NCBI GenBank assembly: GCA_965214125.1
Contig: CBDCBA010000025.1
Location: 1-64,000 of the forward strand
Reading direction: 5' to 3'
Source: CBDCBA01 sp965214125
GTDB lineage: Bacteria > Planctomycetota > Phycisphaerae > Tepidisphaerales > Tepidisphaeraceae
DNA length: 64,000 bases
In this document: one piece after another, positions 55,899-64,000 of the stretch
Numbering within the stretch: position 1 is the stretch's first letter
Layout: each line of letters begins with the position of its first letter
Translations under genes and position numbers: made by a program
The notes under the pieces: generated by a model
Database searches by the model: none
What the model saw: only the letters and a program-made list of their open reading frames with translations
Told to the model about the DNA's origin: nothing

Positions 55899-56954
55899 AT
55901 GCCTTACTGCGCTTGCCGCCCGCTGATCCTGCTCGTTTGCCTCGGCCTCGTCGTCACCGCAGCCTTCGCGCAAGAAGCGACTGACGATGGTGCGGGTGAC
56001 GGCGCCGTCGCGACGTTCGAGGACGAGTCGGGCGCCGTCGCGCTCGATCGCGACCGTTTCGTGCGCTTCCTGATCGACACGCGCGGGCTTGATGCGCTGC
56101 TGAACCTGATGCAGCTCGAACTCGCCAAGGAGCAGGCGCGGCGCGCCGAGATTGAGGTCACGCCGGCGGATGTCGAGGCGGAGTTCCAGCGCACGCTCGA
56201 CGAGGCGTTCGCGGGGGTGGAGGATTTGGAGGAGTACGAGCGCGACGACCTGCTCGAGCAGCTTTTGGCCCGCCAGCAGTTGTCGCGGGCGGAGTTCGAC
56301 TTGATCATCGAGACCAACGCCTACCTGAAGGCCATCGCCGGCCCGACCGTGCGTGGCGTGTTGACCGACGAGATGCTGCGCGATGCCTTCAGCGCCCGCT
56401 ACGGCGAGCAGGCGAAGGTGCGCGTGATCGGCCAGCAGGCGATCGGCGACTTCGGGCGAATCCGGCAACGCCTCGACGCCGGCGAGTCGTTCGAGGCCTT
56501 GGCGCGGGAGCTGAACGTCGAGCCGGATTTGCGCGCCAACGGCGGCGAGCTGCCGCCGTTCACGCGGCGGTCGAACTACCCCGAGGCGTTCAAAGCCGCC
56601 ACGTTCGCCCTGGAGCCGGGCGGCGTGAGCGAGATCGTGCAGGCGGGCGATCTCTACTACCTGATCCAGCTTGAGGAGTTTGTCGAGCCGACGGTCGTGA
56701 CCTTCGAGGATGTGCGGGACGCGCTGGCCGACACGCTCGTGCGCGAGCAGGTGGAGCGGTCGCTGCCGCAACTGCGCCGGCGGCTGGCGACGGCGCTGGC
56801 GAGTGAGTCGCTCGTGATCGACGATCCGGAGTTGGCGGAGCAGTTGCAGGCCCGCTTGGCGGCACTGCAACCGCAGCCGACCACGCCCGAGGCGCTGCGC
56901 GACCAGCTTAAAAAGCAGCCGACCACGACGCGGCCGGCGGGCGAGGGTGAGTAG
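55899..56954 (+). CDS. Parvulin-type (PpiC/SurA) peptidyl-prolyl isomerase, exported
   Basis: 351 residues from ATG 55899 with a signal peptide (ACRPLILLVCLGLVVTAAFA). A SurA-like N-terminal helical chaperone region (VEAEFQRTLDEAFAGVEDLE) precedes a single parvulin domain (IGDFGRIRQRLDAGESFEAL, ELNVEPDLRANGGELPPF, ALEPGGVSEIVQAGDLYYLI). A helical tail ends in a Thr/Pro linker. It is a periplasmic folding helper for outer-membrane proteins. It opens the apparent run parvulin-aminotransferase-dxr-rseP; the next gene starts 15 bp later. Confidence 0.88.
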   Translation: MPYCACRPLILLVCLGLVVTAAFAQEATDDGAGDGAVATFEDESGAVALDRDRFVRFLIDTRGLDALLNLMQLELAKEQARRAEIEVTPADVEAEFQRTLDEAFAGVEDLEEYERDDLLEQLLARQQLSRAEFDLIIETNAYLKAIAGPTVRGVLTDEMLRDAFSARYGEQAKVRVIGQQAIGDFGRIRQRLDAGESFEALARELNVEPDLRANGGELPPFTRRSNYPEAFKAATFALEPGGVSEIVQAGDLYYLIQLEEFVEPTVVTFEDVRDALADTLVREQVERSLPQLRRRLATALASESLVIDDPELAEQLQARLAALQPQPTTPEALRDQLKKQPTTTRPAGEGE

Positions 56955-56969
56955 CGTTGGGCGATTCTT

Positions 56970-58205
56970 ATGTCCACCGTCGACACCACCGCTTCCCCGA
57001 CCACGCCCTTCACCGTCGACGTCGCCCCGCGGCTGCGCCGGTTGCCGCCGTACCTGTTCGGCCGGATCAACGCTGCGAAGCTCGCGATGCGGCAGGCGGG
57101 GCGCGACATCATCGATCTGGGCATGGGCAACCCGACCGACCCCACGCCGGCGCCGGTGATCGAGAAGCTCGCCGAGGCCGCCCGCGAGCCGCGCAACCAT
57201 CGTTATCAGATGGCCAGCAGCGGCATCAACGGGCTGAAGGTCGAGGTCGCCGAAAAGTACCGCCGCGACCACGGCGTGACGCTCGACCCGGAGACGGAGG
57301 TGATCGTCACCATCGGCAGCAAGGAGGGCGTCAGCCACCTTTGCCTGGCGTTGCTCGGCCCCGGCGACACGGCCATCGTGCCCGACCCGGCGTTTCCGAT
57401 TCACCTTTACGGCCCGACGATGGCCGGAGCGAACGTCATCCGCGTGCCGCTCGGCACGGATCAGGCGTTCCTCGACAACGTCGAGAAAACGCTGCGCGAC
57501 CTGTACCCGAGGCCGAAACTGCTGCTCTTGAACTACCCGCACAATCCGACGGCGGCGACGGTCGACCCGGACTTCATGCAGGCAGCGGCGGACTTGTGCA
57601 ACCGGTACGGCGTGCTGTGCCTCAGCGACTACGCCTACGGCGACATCGGCTTCGACGGGTACGTCCCGCCTAGCTTTCTGGCGGCGACGGGCAGCAAGCG
57701 CATCGGCGTGGAGTTCACGACGATGAGCAAGGGCTACAACATGGCCGGCTGGCGCGTGGGCTTCTGCTGCGGCAACGCCGAGATGATTGCGGCTCTCAAA
57801 ACGATCAAGGGGTACTACGACTACGGCACGTTCAACCCGATCCAGATTGCCGGCGTCATCGCGATGCGCGAGTGCAGCCACGTGCCCGGCGAGCAGGCGG
57901 CCAAGTACCAGCTTCGCCGCGACGAGGTCTGCCGCGGCCTCGATAAGCTCGGCTGGACCTACGAAAAACCCCGCGGCAGCATGTTCGTCTGGGCGAAGAT
58001 TGCGTCCGAGCACTACCTGGAGGGCGAGAACGACATCGACTTCTCGATCCGCATGCTCGACGCCGCCGAGGTCGCCCTCGCCCCCGGCCTGGCCTTCGGC
58101 GACGCGGGGGCGGGGTTCGTGCGCATCGCTCTCGTCGAGAACGAGCAGCGGTTGCGGCAGGCCATGCGGAACTTGCAGCGGGCGCTGGTTCTTCCGAACG
58201 CTTGA
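56970..58205 (+). CDS. Class I/II aminotransferase (AlaC/LL-DAP-aminotransferase-like)
   Basis: 411 residues from ATG 56970. PLP-fold type I: RRLPPYLFGRINAAKLAMRQ at the N-terminus, GNPTDPTPAPVIEKLAEAA, VTIGSKEGVSHLCLALLGPG, NYPHNPTAATVD, LCLSDYAYGDIGFDGY and the Schiff-base lysine in TTMSKGYNMAGWRVGFCCGN. The PHNPT and SKGYNMAGWR motifs fit the alanine-synthesising AlaC and diaminopimelate aminotransferase branch; AspC-like activity is the alternative. Cytoplasmic. It is followed by a REPIN-like element and then dxr. Confidence 0.9.
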   Translation: MSTVDTTASPTTPFTVDVAPRLRRLPPYLFGRINAAKLAMRQAGRDIIDLGMGNPTDPTPAPVIEKLAEAAREPRNHRYQMASSGINGLKVEVAEKYRRDHGVTLDPETEVIVTIGSKEGVSHLCLALLGPGDTAIVPDPAFPIHLYGPTMAGANVIRVPLGTDQAFLDNVEKTLRDLYPRPKLLLLNYPHNPTAATVDPDFMQAAADLCNRYGVLCLSDYAYGDIGFDGYVPPSFLAATGSKRIGVEFTTMSKGYNMAGWRVGFCCGNAEMIAALKTIKGYYDYGTFNPIQIAGVIAMRECSHVPGEQAAKYQLRRDEVCRGLDKLGWTYEKPRGSMFVWAKIASEHYLEGENDIDFSIRMLDAAEVALAPGLAFGDAGAGFVRIALVENEQRLRQAMRNLQRALVLPNA

Positions 58206-58270
58206 TCTCGACAACTTACCCAGATGCGTGACCGCAAGGAGCGTTCGAGATCCTCGGTCCAGGTGCGCCC

Positions 58271-58340
58271 GACGCCGGAGCGGAAGCTCCGGGTTCTGAC
58301 GACGATCAGCCGCAGAACCCGGAGCTTCCGCTCCGGCGTC
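58271..58340. repeat. REPIN-like element, CCGGAGC family
   Basis: Perfect 28-bp inverted arms (58271-58298, 58313-58340). Each contains the hairpin CCGGAGCGGAAGCTCCGG between a GACG foot and GTTCTG, with a 14-bp spacer. It lies between the aminotransferase and dxr. Confidence 0.9.
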
Positions 58341-58432
58341 CGTGATTGCGAACCGACGCGACCCGTGCCGTCAGCTTCTCGGACGACGCAGCGATCGTCC
58401 TGCGGGCATACGGGGTATCGTCGGCTGTGACC

Positions 58433-59605
58433 ATGAAGCTCGCGATCCTCGGCTCGACCGGAAGCATCGGCACGCAGGCGTTGCAGGTGGTCGACCGGCT
58501 GCGCGAGGGGGGGCTAGACGTCGAGGTCGCGGCGTTGGCGGCGGGAAGTGACGTCGCGTTGCTGATTGAACAGGCACAAACGTACGGCCCGAGCGCAGTG
58601 GCAATCGCTGACCCGGACGGGCACGATCGCCTGCGGGCGGCGATGCCGCACGAAATAAAGGTGCTGGCGGGGCCGGACGCGGCGGAGAAGATCGCCGGCG
58701 ATGTCGGCAGCGACACAGTCGTGCAGGCCATCGTCGGCGCGGCCGGCCTCGGGGCGAGCTTCGCGGCGGCGAAGGCAGGCAAAAAGCTTTGCCTCGCGAA
58801 CAAGGAATCACTCGTCTGCGCCGGCTCGCTCCTGACCGACCTCGCCCGCGAGCACGACGCAACGCTCTTGCCGATCGACTCCGAACACTCGGCCATTTTT
58901 CAGGCGTTGCAAGCCGGCCGACGGGAGGAAGTGCGCCGCGTCTTCCTCACCGCCAGCGGCGGGCCGTTTCGCGACGCGGGCGAGTGGCCCGCCGAGCGAT
59001 TGAACATCGCCAAGCTCGATCAGGCCCTGGCCCACCCGACCTGGGCGATGGGCGGCAAGAACACCATCGACTCGGCCTCGCTCTTCAACAAGGCGCTCGA
59101 ACTGATCGAAACCGTGGTGCTGTTCGACGTGCCGCACGAGCAGATCGAAGTGGTGATTCACCCGCAAAGCGTGGTGCATTCGATGGTCGAATTCGTTGAC
59201 GGCAGCACGCTCGCCCAGCTCTCGCCGCCGGACATGCGCATGCCGATCGGCTACGCGATGACGCACCCGAACCGGCGCGACGGCGGAGCGAAACGGCTCG
59301 ATTTTTCAATGGCGCAGTCGCTCGACTTCGAGCCGCCGGATGAGGAGCGGTTTTCGGCACTGCGGCTGGCGCGGCAGGCGCTCGACGCCGGCGGCACGAT
59401 GCCGCTCGCGTTCAACGTGGCCAACGAGGTCGCCGTGGCCGCGTACGCGCGTCGCTGCCTGCACTTTGGCGGCATCGCGGAGGTGGTCGAGCGGACGATG
59501 CAGAACCACGAGGCGGCGCGGGCGACCTCGCTCGACGACCTTCGCGCGGCCATCGACGGGGCGACGGCGTTGGCGAAGCGGGTGGCCGACTTCGTGGGCC
59601 GCTAG
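58433..59605 (+). CDS. dxr: 1-deoxy-D-xylulose 5-phosphate reductoisomerase
   Basis: 390 residues from ATG 58433 (MKLAILGSTGSIGTQALQVV, the NADPH loop). Other motifs: ANKESLVCAGSLL, LPIDSEHSAIFQAL with metal-binding acidic residues, LTASGGPFR, HPTWAMGGKNTIDSASLFNK, and HPQSVVHSMVEF. It forms MEP in the non-mevalonate isoprenoid pathway. The in-frame start at 58346 overlaps the divergent spacer and lacks family similarity. It is followed by rseP after 14 bp, the same order as in many bacteria. Confidence 0.97.
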   Translation: MKLAILGSTGSIGTQALQVVDRLREGGLDVEVAALAAGSDVALLIEQAQTYGPSAVAIADPDGHDRLRAAMPHEIKVLAGPDAAEKIAGDVGSDTVVQAIVGAAGLGASFAAAKAGKKLCLANKESLVCAGSLLTDLAREHDATLLPIDSEHSAIFQALQAGRREEVRRVFLTASGGPFRDAGEWPAERLNIAKLDQALAHPTWAMGGKNTIDSASLFNKALELIETVVLFDVPHEQIEVVIHPQSVVHSMVEFVDGSTLAQLSPPDMRMPIGYAMTHPNRRDGGAKRLDFSMAQSLDFEPPDEERFSALRLARQALDAGGTMPLAFNVANEVAVAAYARRCLHFGGIAEVVERTMQNHEAARATSLDDLRAAIDGATALAKRVADFVGR

Positions 59606-59619
59606 GATGCCCGGCCCTT

Positions 59620-61815
59620 ATGGACTGGATCAACCTGCTCAACTTACTGCTGCTCGGAGTTGGCTTCGGCTTCGTGATCTTCTGGCACGAGTTGGGGCAC
59701 TTCCTGGCCGCCAAGTGGGCGAAGGTGCGCGTCGACCAATTCGCCGTCGGCTTCGGCACCGCCATCGTCTCGTGGCGCAAAGGACTCGGCTTCCGCCGGG
59801 GCACGAGTGCGCCGGAACTGGAGAAGCTTCGAGCCGCCGACCCCGTCGCCGCTGCGGGCGTCAGCGACACCGAGTACCGCCTGAACTGGCTGCCGCTGGG
59901 CGGGTACGTGAAGATGCTCGGGCAGGAGGATCTGGTCGTTCCCGACGGCGGGCACGAGCCCGATTCCTACCAGAGCAAAACGGTGTTCCAGCGGATGGTC
60001 ATCATCTCTGCCGGCGTGGTGATGAACATCATCCTCGCGGCGGTCGGCTTCACGATCCTCTACTTCTACGGCTTTACCGCGCCGGCCGCGAAGCTCGGGT
60101 TCGTGCTGCCGGGCGCGCCCGCCGCCGAAGCGGGGCTCAACGTCGGCGACGAGGTCGTCGAGATCAACGGCAACCGCATCCACGACTTCGCCAAGCTGCG
60201 CCTCGGGGTGGCGCTGCTCGATCCCGATGCCAGCGCGCAGTTCCTGATCCAGCCCGCCGGCACGAGCGACCCCGCCGACCGCCGCACGATCGAGGTCAAG
60301 CCGTCGCTGTCGGTGGGCATGCCCGGCATGCTCGGCATCGGCGTGGGCGAGACGCCGACGCTGGACGTGCCCGCCTCGCTCGCGGCCGAGGAGTCGGAGG
60401 TGGAGGCCGCGCGGGCGCTGCGCGACCCCGAGGCGTTGCTCGTCCTGCCGGGCGAGCGCGTGGCCGCCGTCAATGGCACGCCGGTCGAGCCGGAGGACTT
60501 CTACGTCCTCTCGCGGGCAATGCAGCAGGCGGGCGAGCGCGGCGAGGCGGTCGAAATCGCGGTGGTCGGCGCGGATGGTAACGAGCGCCGCGAGTCGTTC
60601 CGCCCGACGATCGTGCCGGGCCTCGACCCCACGCGCAAGGAGGACGACCGCGGCGTCCGTGTGTTCGGCGGGCTGATGCCGCTCATCCGCGTGATGTCGG
60701 TCAACCCCGACTCGCCGTCGGGCCCCGGCAGCGAGCGCGATGCCGCCGGCAAGCCGGTGTTGCGGCCCGGCGACGTGATCCTCCGCCTGACCGTGCGCGG
60801 CCCGAACGACGTGCTGCACCGCCCCGACGCCGAGTCCCTGATGGCTGCCCTCAACCTCGCGGGCCGCGCCGGGCAGACCGTCGACCTGCGCGTGCGGCGA
60901 GGCGAGGAGGTTCTCGACCTGGTCGACCTGCCGCTGACGGCGATCGAGGGGGGCCTCGTCTCGCGCCTCTTCGGCAACGTCCGGTACGGCCTGGGGTTTG
61001 GGATCGGCCTCGACCTCGGCTCGACCGGCCTCGCCAGCGCCGTCGCCACGCGGTCGGCCGCAAGCCGCGCCGGGTGGGACCAAGCCTTGGGCGACCTGCC
61101 GACGGACCAGGTTCGCCTCGTCGCCGTCGCCGGGGAGGCCGTCTCCGACTGGTACGACGCCGGCCGCATCCTGCGTCAAATTGCCCGGCAGCCATCGCCC
61201 ACAACGCAGCCGAGCACGCGGCCGTCGGAGGAGATTGTCGCATCCGTCCCGGTCACGATCGAGGTCCAGGCCAACGGTGAGGTCCGGACGATCGAGCGCG
61301 TGCTCGACCTGACCGCCGCCGATGCCGACCGCATCAAGCACGTGATGTGGGACAGCCCCATCGCCGCGCTGCAGCCGATCGGACCGAACTCCGTGCAGTC
61401 GTTCCGCCAGACGTGGAACCCGGCGCAGGCGATCTGGTGGGGTTTGTTCGAGACGCGCGACCAGATCGTCAACCTGTATCTCACGCTGCGCCGGGTGATC
61501 TACGACCAGACGGTTCCCGCGAGCGGCCTGAGCGGGCCGGTGGGCATCCTGCACTTCGGCAGCATCGTCGCCCAGCGCGGCACGGATTGGCTGATCTGGT
61601 TCCTGGCGATGCTGTCGGCGAACCTGGCGGTCGTGAACTTCCTGCCGATCCCGATCCTCGACGGCGGGCACATGGTCTTCCTGATCTACGAGAAGATCAC
61701 CGGCCGTCGCCCCAGCCGCGCGGTGCAGGAAGGGGCGCTCTGGGCGGGCCTGGCATTCCTCGGGTGCTTCGTGATCTTCGTCACGTTCAACGACCTGTCC
61801 CGCCTGTTCGGTTAG
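59620..61815 (+). CDS. rseP: Site-2 intramembrane metalloprotease, extended
   Basis: 731 residues from ATG 59620, against about 450 in E. coli. The zinc site is FWHELGHFLAAKWAKVRVDQ (HExxH) near residue 24, and the second motif NFLPIPILDGGHMVFLIYEK lies near residue 690. Between them are a membrane helix, PDZ domains (VLPGAPAAEAGLNVGDEVVE and others), and about 280 extra residues including the Pro/Thr linker PSPTTQPSTRPSEE. It cleaves anti-sigma factors or signal peptides within the membrane. It follows dxr as in many genomes. Downstream is a decayed transposase region. Confidence 0.94.
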   Translation: MDWINLLNLLLLGVGFGFVIFWHELGHFLAAKWAKVRVDQFAVGFGTAIVSWRKGLGFRRGTSAPELEKLRAADPVAAAGVSDTEYRLNWLPLGGYVKMLGQEDLVVPDGGHEPDSYQSKTVFQRMVIISAGVVMNIILAAVGFTILYFYGFTAPAAKLGFVLPGAPAAEAGLNVGDEVVEINGNRIHDFAKLRLGVALLDPDASAQFLIQPAGTSDPADRRTIEVKPSLSVGMPGMLGIGVGETPTLDVPASLAAEESEVEAARALRDPEALLVLPGERVAAVNGTPVEPEDFYVLSRAMQQAGERGEAVEIAVVGADGNERRESFRPTIVPGLDPTRKEDDRGVRVFGGLMPLIRVMSVNPDSPSGPGSERDAAGKPVLRPGDVILRLTVRGPNDVLHRPDAESLMAALNLAGRAGQTVDLRVRRGEEVLDLVDLPLTAIEGGLVSRLFGNVRYGLGFGIGLDLGSTGLASAVATRSAASRAGWDQALGDLPTDQVRLVAVAGEAVSDWYDAGRILRQIARQPSPTTQPSTRPSEEIVASVPVTIEVQANGEVRTIERVLDLTAADADRIKHVMWDSPIAALQPIGPNSVQSFRQTWNPAQAIWWGLFETRDQIVNLYLTLRRVIYDQTVPASGLSGPVGILHFGSIVAQRGTDWLIWFLAMLSANLAVVNFLPIPILDGGHMVFLIYEKITGRRPSRAVQEGALWAGLAFLGCFVIFVTFNDLSRLFG

Positions 61816-61870
61816 AGCGGCTGAACTTTATCGCTAGCGCCTTTGTCCGCTTCGGCGGAAGCTCGGCGGC

Positions 61871-61983
61871 ATGAGCGGCATGAGCGGCATGAGCGGCATG
61901 AGCGGCATGAGCGGCATGAGCGGCATGAGCGGCATGAGCGGCATGAGCGGCATGAGCGGCATGAGCGGCATGAGCGGCATGAG
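61871..61983 (+). repeat. 9-bp tandem repeat, about 12.5 copies of ATGAGCGGC
   Basis: The unit ATGAGCGGC repeats perfectly from 61871 to 61983. In the frame of the following transposase it reads Met-Ser-Gly twelve times before MRDDPQALRD, so it multiplies what looks like the transposase start codon region. Confidence 0.95.
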
Positions 61984-63040
61984 AGACGACCCGCAGGCGC
62001 TTCGCGACCGGGTGCTGGCGGCGTGCGACGTCGGCCAGCCGACCAAAGCGGTCGCCGACCAACGAGGTCGCCGACCGCTTCGACGTCAGCGGCGTCTGGG
62101 TCCGCCGGCTCAAGCAACGCCGGCGAGAGACGGGCGAGACGAGGCCCCGCCCGCGCGGCGGTCGTCGGCCTTGGACGTTCGACCGCTTCCGCCTAACCGA
62201 GCTGGTGCGCCAGCAGCCCGACGCGACGCTGGCCGAGTTGCGTGAGCGGCTGGGGGGGGGCGTGGTGAGCCTCTCGGCGATCTGCCGGGCGTTGCGGCGG
62301 GCGGGGGTCACGCTAAAAAAAGCTGATGCGGGCGGTGGAACAGGACCGGCCCGACGTGGCCCAGCGGCGGGCCGGCTGGCGGGACTGGCAGGCGGAGGTC
62401 GACGCCCGCCGCATCGTCGTGATCGACGAGACGTGGGCGAAGACGAACATGCAGCGGCTGCGAGGGCGTGCCCTGCGGGGCGAGCGCGTGATCGGCAGCG
62501 CGTGATCGGCAGCGCGTGATTAGCACGGTGCCCACGGCCACTGCACACGACGACGCTCATCGCGGCGCTCGACCTGTCGGGCGTGCGGTGCAGCCTGTCG
62601 GGCGTGCGGTGCAGCCTGTCGGGCGTGCGGTGCAGCCTGCTGGTTGACGGGGCCGTCAACCGCGACGTGTTCGAGAGCTTCGTCGAGCGGGTGCTGTGCC
62701 CGCAGTTGAGGCCCGGCGACATCGTCGTCCTGGACAACCTCTCAAGCCACAAGGGCATTTCGAGCCACAAGGGCATCCGCGTGCGGCAGCTGGTCGAGGC
62801 GGCGGGCGCGGAGCTGAAGTTCCTGCCAGATGCAGGGCCTGCCCTGCATCCGCCGTACTCGCCGGACCTGAGCCCGATCAAGCCGTCGTTCTCGAAGGTG
62901 AAGGGTGCTTTGCGGTCGATTTAAGCGCGGACGGTCGAGGCGTTGTGGGGTGCGATGCAGGGTGTGCTCGACACGGTCACGCCGGGCAACGCCGCCGGCT
63001 ACCTCAAGCACCGCGGCTACTTGCTGAAAATTAACAAAAG
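61871..63040 (+). pseudogene. IS630-family transposase, decayed
   Basis: Segments in several frames match the family: RDDPQALRDRVLAACDVGQP with a HTH, then ARRIVVIDETWAKTNMQRLR (first Asp), RPGDIVVLDNLSSHKGI (second Asp), and PPYSPDLSPIKPSFSKVKGA, where the catalytic Glu of SPIE is Lys. Frames break in the A7 run near 62313, at 16-21-bp tandem duplications (62050-62074, 62484-62520, 62574-62639, 62748-62780), at a palindromic insertion (62828-62851) and at a TAA at 62922-62924. C-terminal sense resumes (ARTVEALWGAMQGVLDTVTP) to about 63040. The ends of the element are not clear. Confidence 0.85.
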
Positions 63041-63124
63041 TAGCCGAAGCCGTACACCTATCGAACCAGAAGTTGGCCGTCCGTGAAGCTGGATTTGTCG
63101 TGATGTGCCTTTTGCAGCGGCCTG

Positions 63125-63805
63125 CTAGTTGCCGTTTGAGAACAGGAGTTCGAGGAGGTCGCGGGCGACGGCGAGCTTCACGAATGCCATGTAGTTCACG
63201 GCGAGCTTTTCGCTCCGCGTGGCGACCCGGCGGTAGCGTTTCAGGCCCCGCACCCGGCGCTCGACGACGTTCCCCGCCCCGAGAGCGTCCCAGGGCGTGG
63301 TCGGCCGGCTCCCGCTCGTCCGGGTGGAGGACGGGGAGAGGCGGCCGCACGGGGAGAGGCGGCCGCACGGGGAGAGGCGGCCGCCGGCCGCGCAGGCCAA
63401 CGCCCAGATGCTCATCCCGTCGGCGCACAGGACCGACCAGTCGATCAGGCCCTGCTCGTCCACCCGCAACCGCAGGCGGTTGGCGAGCCTGTCGAAGACG
63501 CCCTGACGCCGCCAGCGGTTGAAGCTGCCAGCGGTTGAAGCTGCCAGCGGTTGAAGTGGTGGTAGACGGTGCCCCAGGCGTGCAGGCGAAGCCTGCACCG
63601 GTGCCGTAGCGGTGCCGTAGCGGGGCCGCGGGACGTGTCGCCATTGGCAGCCGACGACGAGCTGGTAGAGCATGCCCTCGAACATGGTCCGCCGGTCGGC
63701 CATGGGCCAGCCGGTGCGGGCGGTGCTTCTGGGGATCAGCGGCTCGACCGCCGCCCACTGCTGGTCATTCAGCGTCACGTCGTCACGCTCGGGCTGCCTG
63801 CTCAT
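63125..63805 (-). pseudogene. IS5-family transposase, internally deleted with microduplications
   Basis: 226 residues from ATG 63805 (MSRQPERDDVTLNDQQWAAV). The N-terminal DUF4096-like part is followed by a garbled stretch where RYGTA should lead directly to a VYHHFNRW-type motif. There the DNA has an 11-bp duplication (63600-63628), a palindromic insertion (about 63580-63600) and three copies of a 16-bp unit (63509-63555). An 18-bp unit occurs three times (63331-63385, read as GRLSPC repeats), where the central DDE region is missing. The C-terminus VVERRVRGLKRYRRVATRSE, KLAVNYMAFVKLAVARDLLE is normal. The element cannot be self-mobile. Confidence 0.85.
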
Positions 63806-63849
63806 GCCAGGCGTGCGCGAACCGCATGCCATTTTCAAACGGCTCCTAG
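63125..63849 (-). mobile_element. IS5-family remnant, copy 2
   Basis: Imperfect terminal inverted repeats: CTAGTTGCCGTTTGAGAAC at 63125 and, in reverse, CTAGGAGCCGTTTGAAAA at 63849. The 725-bp element contains a transposase frame with a deleted centre. It resembles copy 1 at 42.6 kb in its ends and in both N- and C-terminal coding parts. Confidence 0.8.
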
Positions 63850-63859
63850 GCTTGCCGCC

Positions 63860-64000
63860 GTGGCGGACTACCAAGACGAGCTCGAGCGCCTCATGGCCAC
63901 GCTTGGCGACCTGAAGCCGCCGGCGCTCTTCGACCGCGTCGAGGAAATTGCCCGCCTCTGCCAAGCCCATGGCGATCCCGACGAGGCCGCCGCGTGGTGG
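63860..64000 (+). CDS. N-terminus of a helical protein (runs off window)
   Basis: GTG 63860 opens a frame to the window end (47 residues: VADYQDELERLMATLGDLKP, then DRVEEIARLCQAHGDPDEAAAWW). The pattern of paired amphipathic helices recalls TPR-type repeats. It starts 11 bp after the IS5 copy 2 end, so the insertion may have affected its promoter. Too short for a firm call. Confidence 0.45.
   Translation, partial: MADYQDELERLMATLGDLKPPALFDRVEEIARLCQAHGDPDEAAAWW

Noticed and set aside
54813..58214. A 1133-residue open frame on the minus strand
   Set aside because: It is antisense or frame-shifted relative to nuoI, acpS, the parvulin and aminotransferase genes, all of which have clear family motifs.
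61871..61983. Regular array considered as a CRISPR
   Set aside because: The unit is 9 bp without spacers and is in frame with a transposase; it is a simple tandem repeat.
62305..62325. A7 run in the IS630 gene considered as a programmed frameshift site
   Set aside because: A -1 shift leads at once to a stop and only a +1 reading restores the downstream protein. Together with the lost catalytic Glu and several other breaks this looks like decay.

Overview
The window is about 70% GC and looks like a chromosome segment of a planctomycete, most likely of the Phycisphaerae type. The clues are a secreted subtilase with a LEPRRLLSA N-terminal signature and a dockerin-like tail, a PEP-CTERM protein, a split nuo operon, Thr/Gln/Pro linkers in many exported proteins, and spacers full of long palindromes. 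This is inference from sequence features; no marker gene such as 16S rRNA is present.

Layout. 1-11 kb: SurA-N-like membrane protein (runs off the left edge), MacB-type permease, HIT protein, PilZ protein, a 1692-aa FtsX-type permease with a degenerate peptidase-like front end, and an OPT-like transporter. 12-19 kb: secreted beta-helix protein, three proteins of unknown function, an AroB-superfamily synthase, an HVA1-like protein and tRNA-Phe. 19-27 kb: an inactive-looking and an intact HtrA in tandem, a secreted protein and the subtilase. 26-34 kb: the minus-strand run pepP-accB-accC-trx-dus, a second PilZ-like protein, and pdxA and ribE. 34-42.5 kb: nuoJKLMN followed by a glycosyltransferase. 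42.6-48.2 kb: a lower-GC accessory island with a decayed IS5 element, a phage-like cassette, a PvuII-type restriction-modification system with its controller, an XRE regulator and a tRNA-3'-end-like sequence. 48.3-61.8 kb: UdgX, a cysteine-desulfurase-like enzyme, a VTT protein, a REP-associated transposase, ilvC, a PEP-CTERM protein, nuoI, acpS, a parvulin, an aminotransferase, dxr and rseP. 61.9-63.9 kb: decayed IS630 and IS5 transposases, then the start of a gene that leaves the window.

The most unusual property is the density and variety of inverted-repeat mini-elements in the spacers. One class is REPIN-like: two GC hairpins in inverted orientation, often with a GTAG-type foot. One of these families flanks a REP-associated tyrosine transposase (RAYT) on both sides, and at least five other families with different hairpins occur. 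A second class has long purine-rich arms built from short tandem units (families A, B and D). These lie exactly between neighbouring genes, abut or supply start and stop codons, sit inside the nuo, acc and pdxA-ribE gene runs, and in dus lie in frame inside a coding sequence. Separately, all three decayed transposase genes carry many short tandem duplications, including a start codon amplified twelve times.
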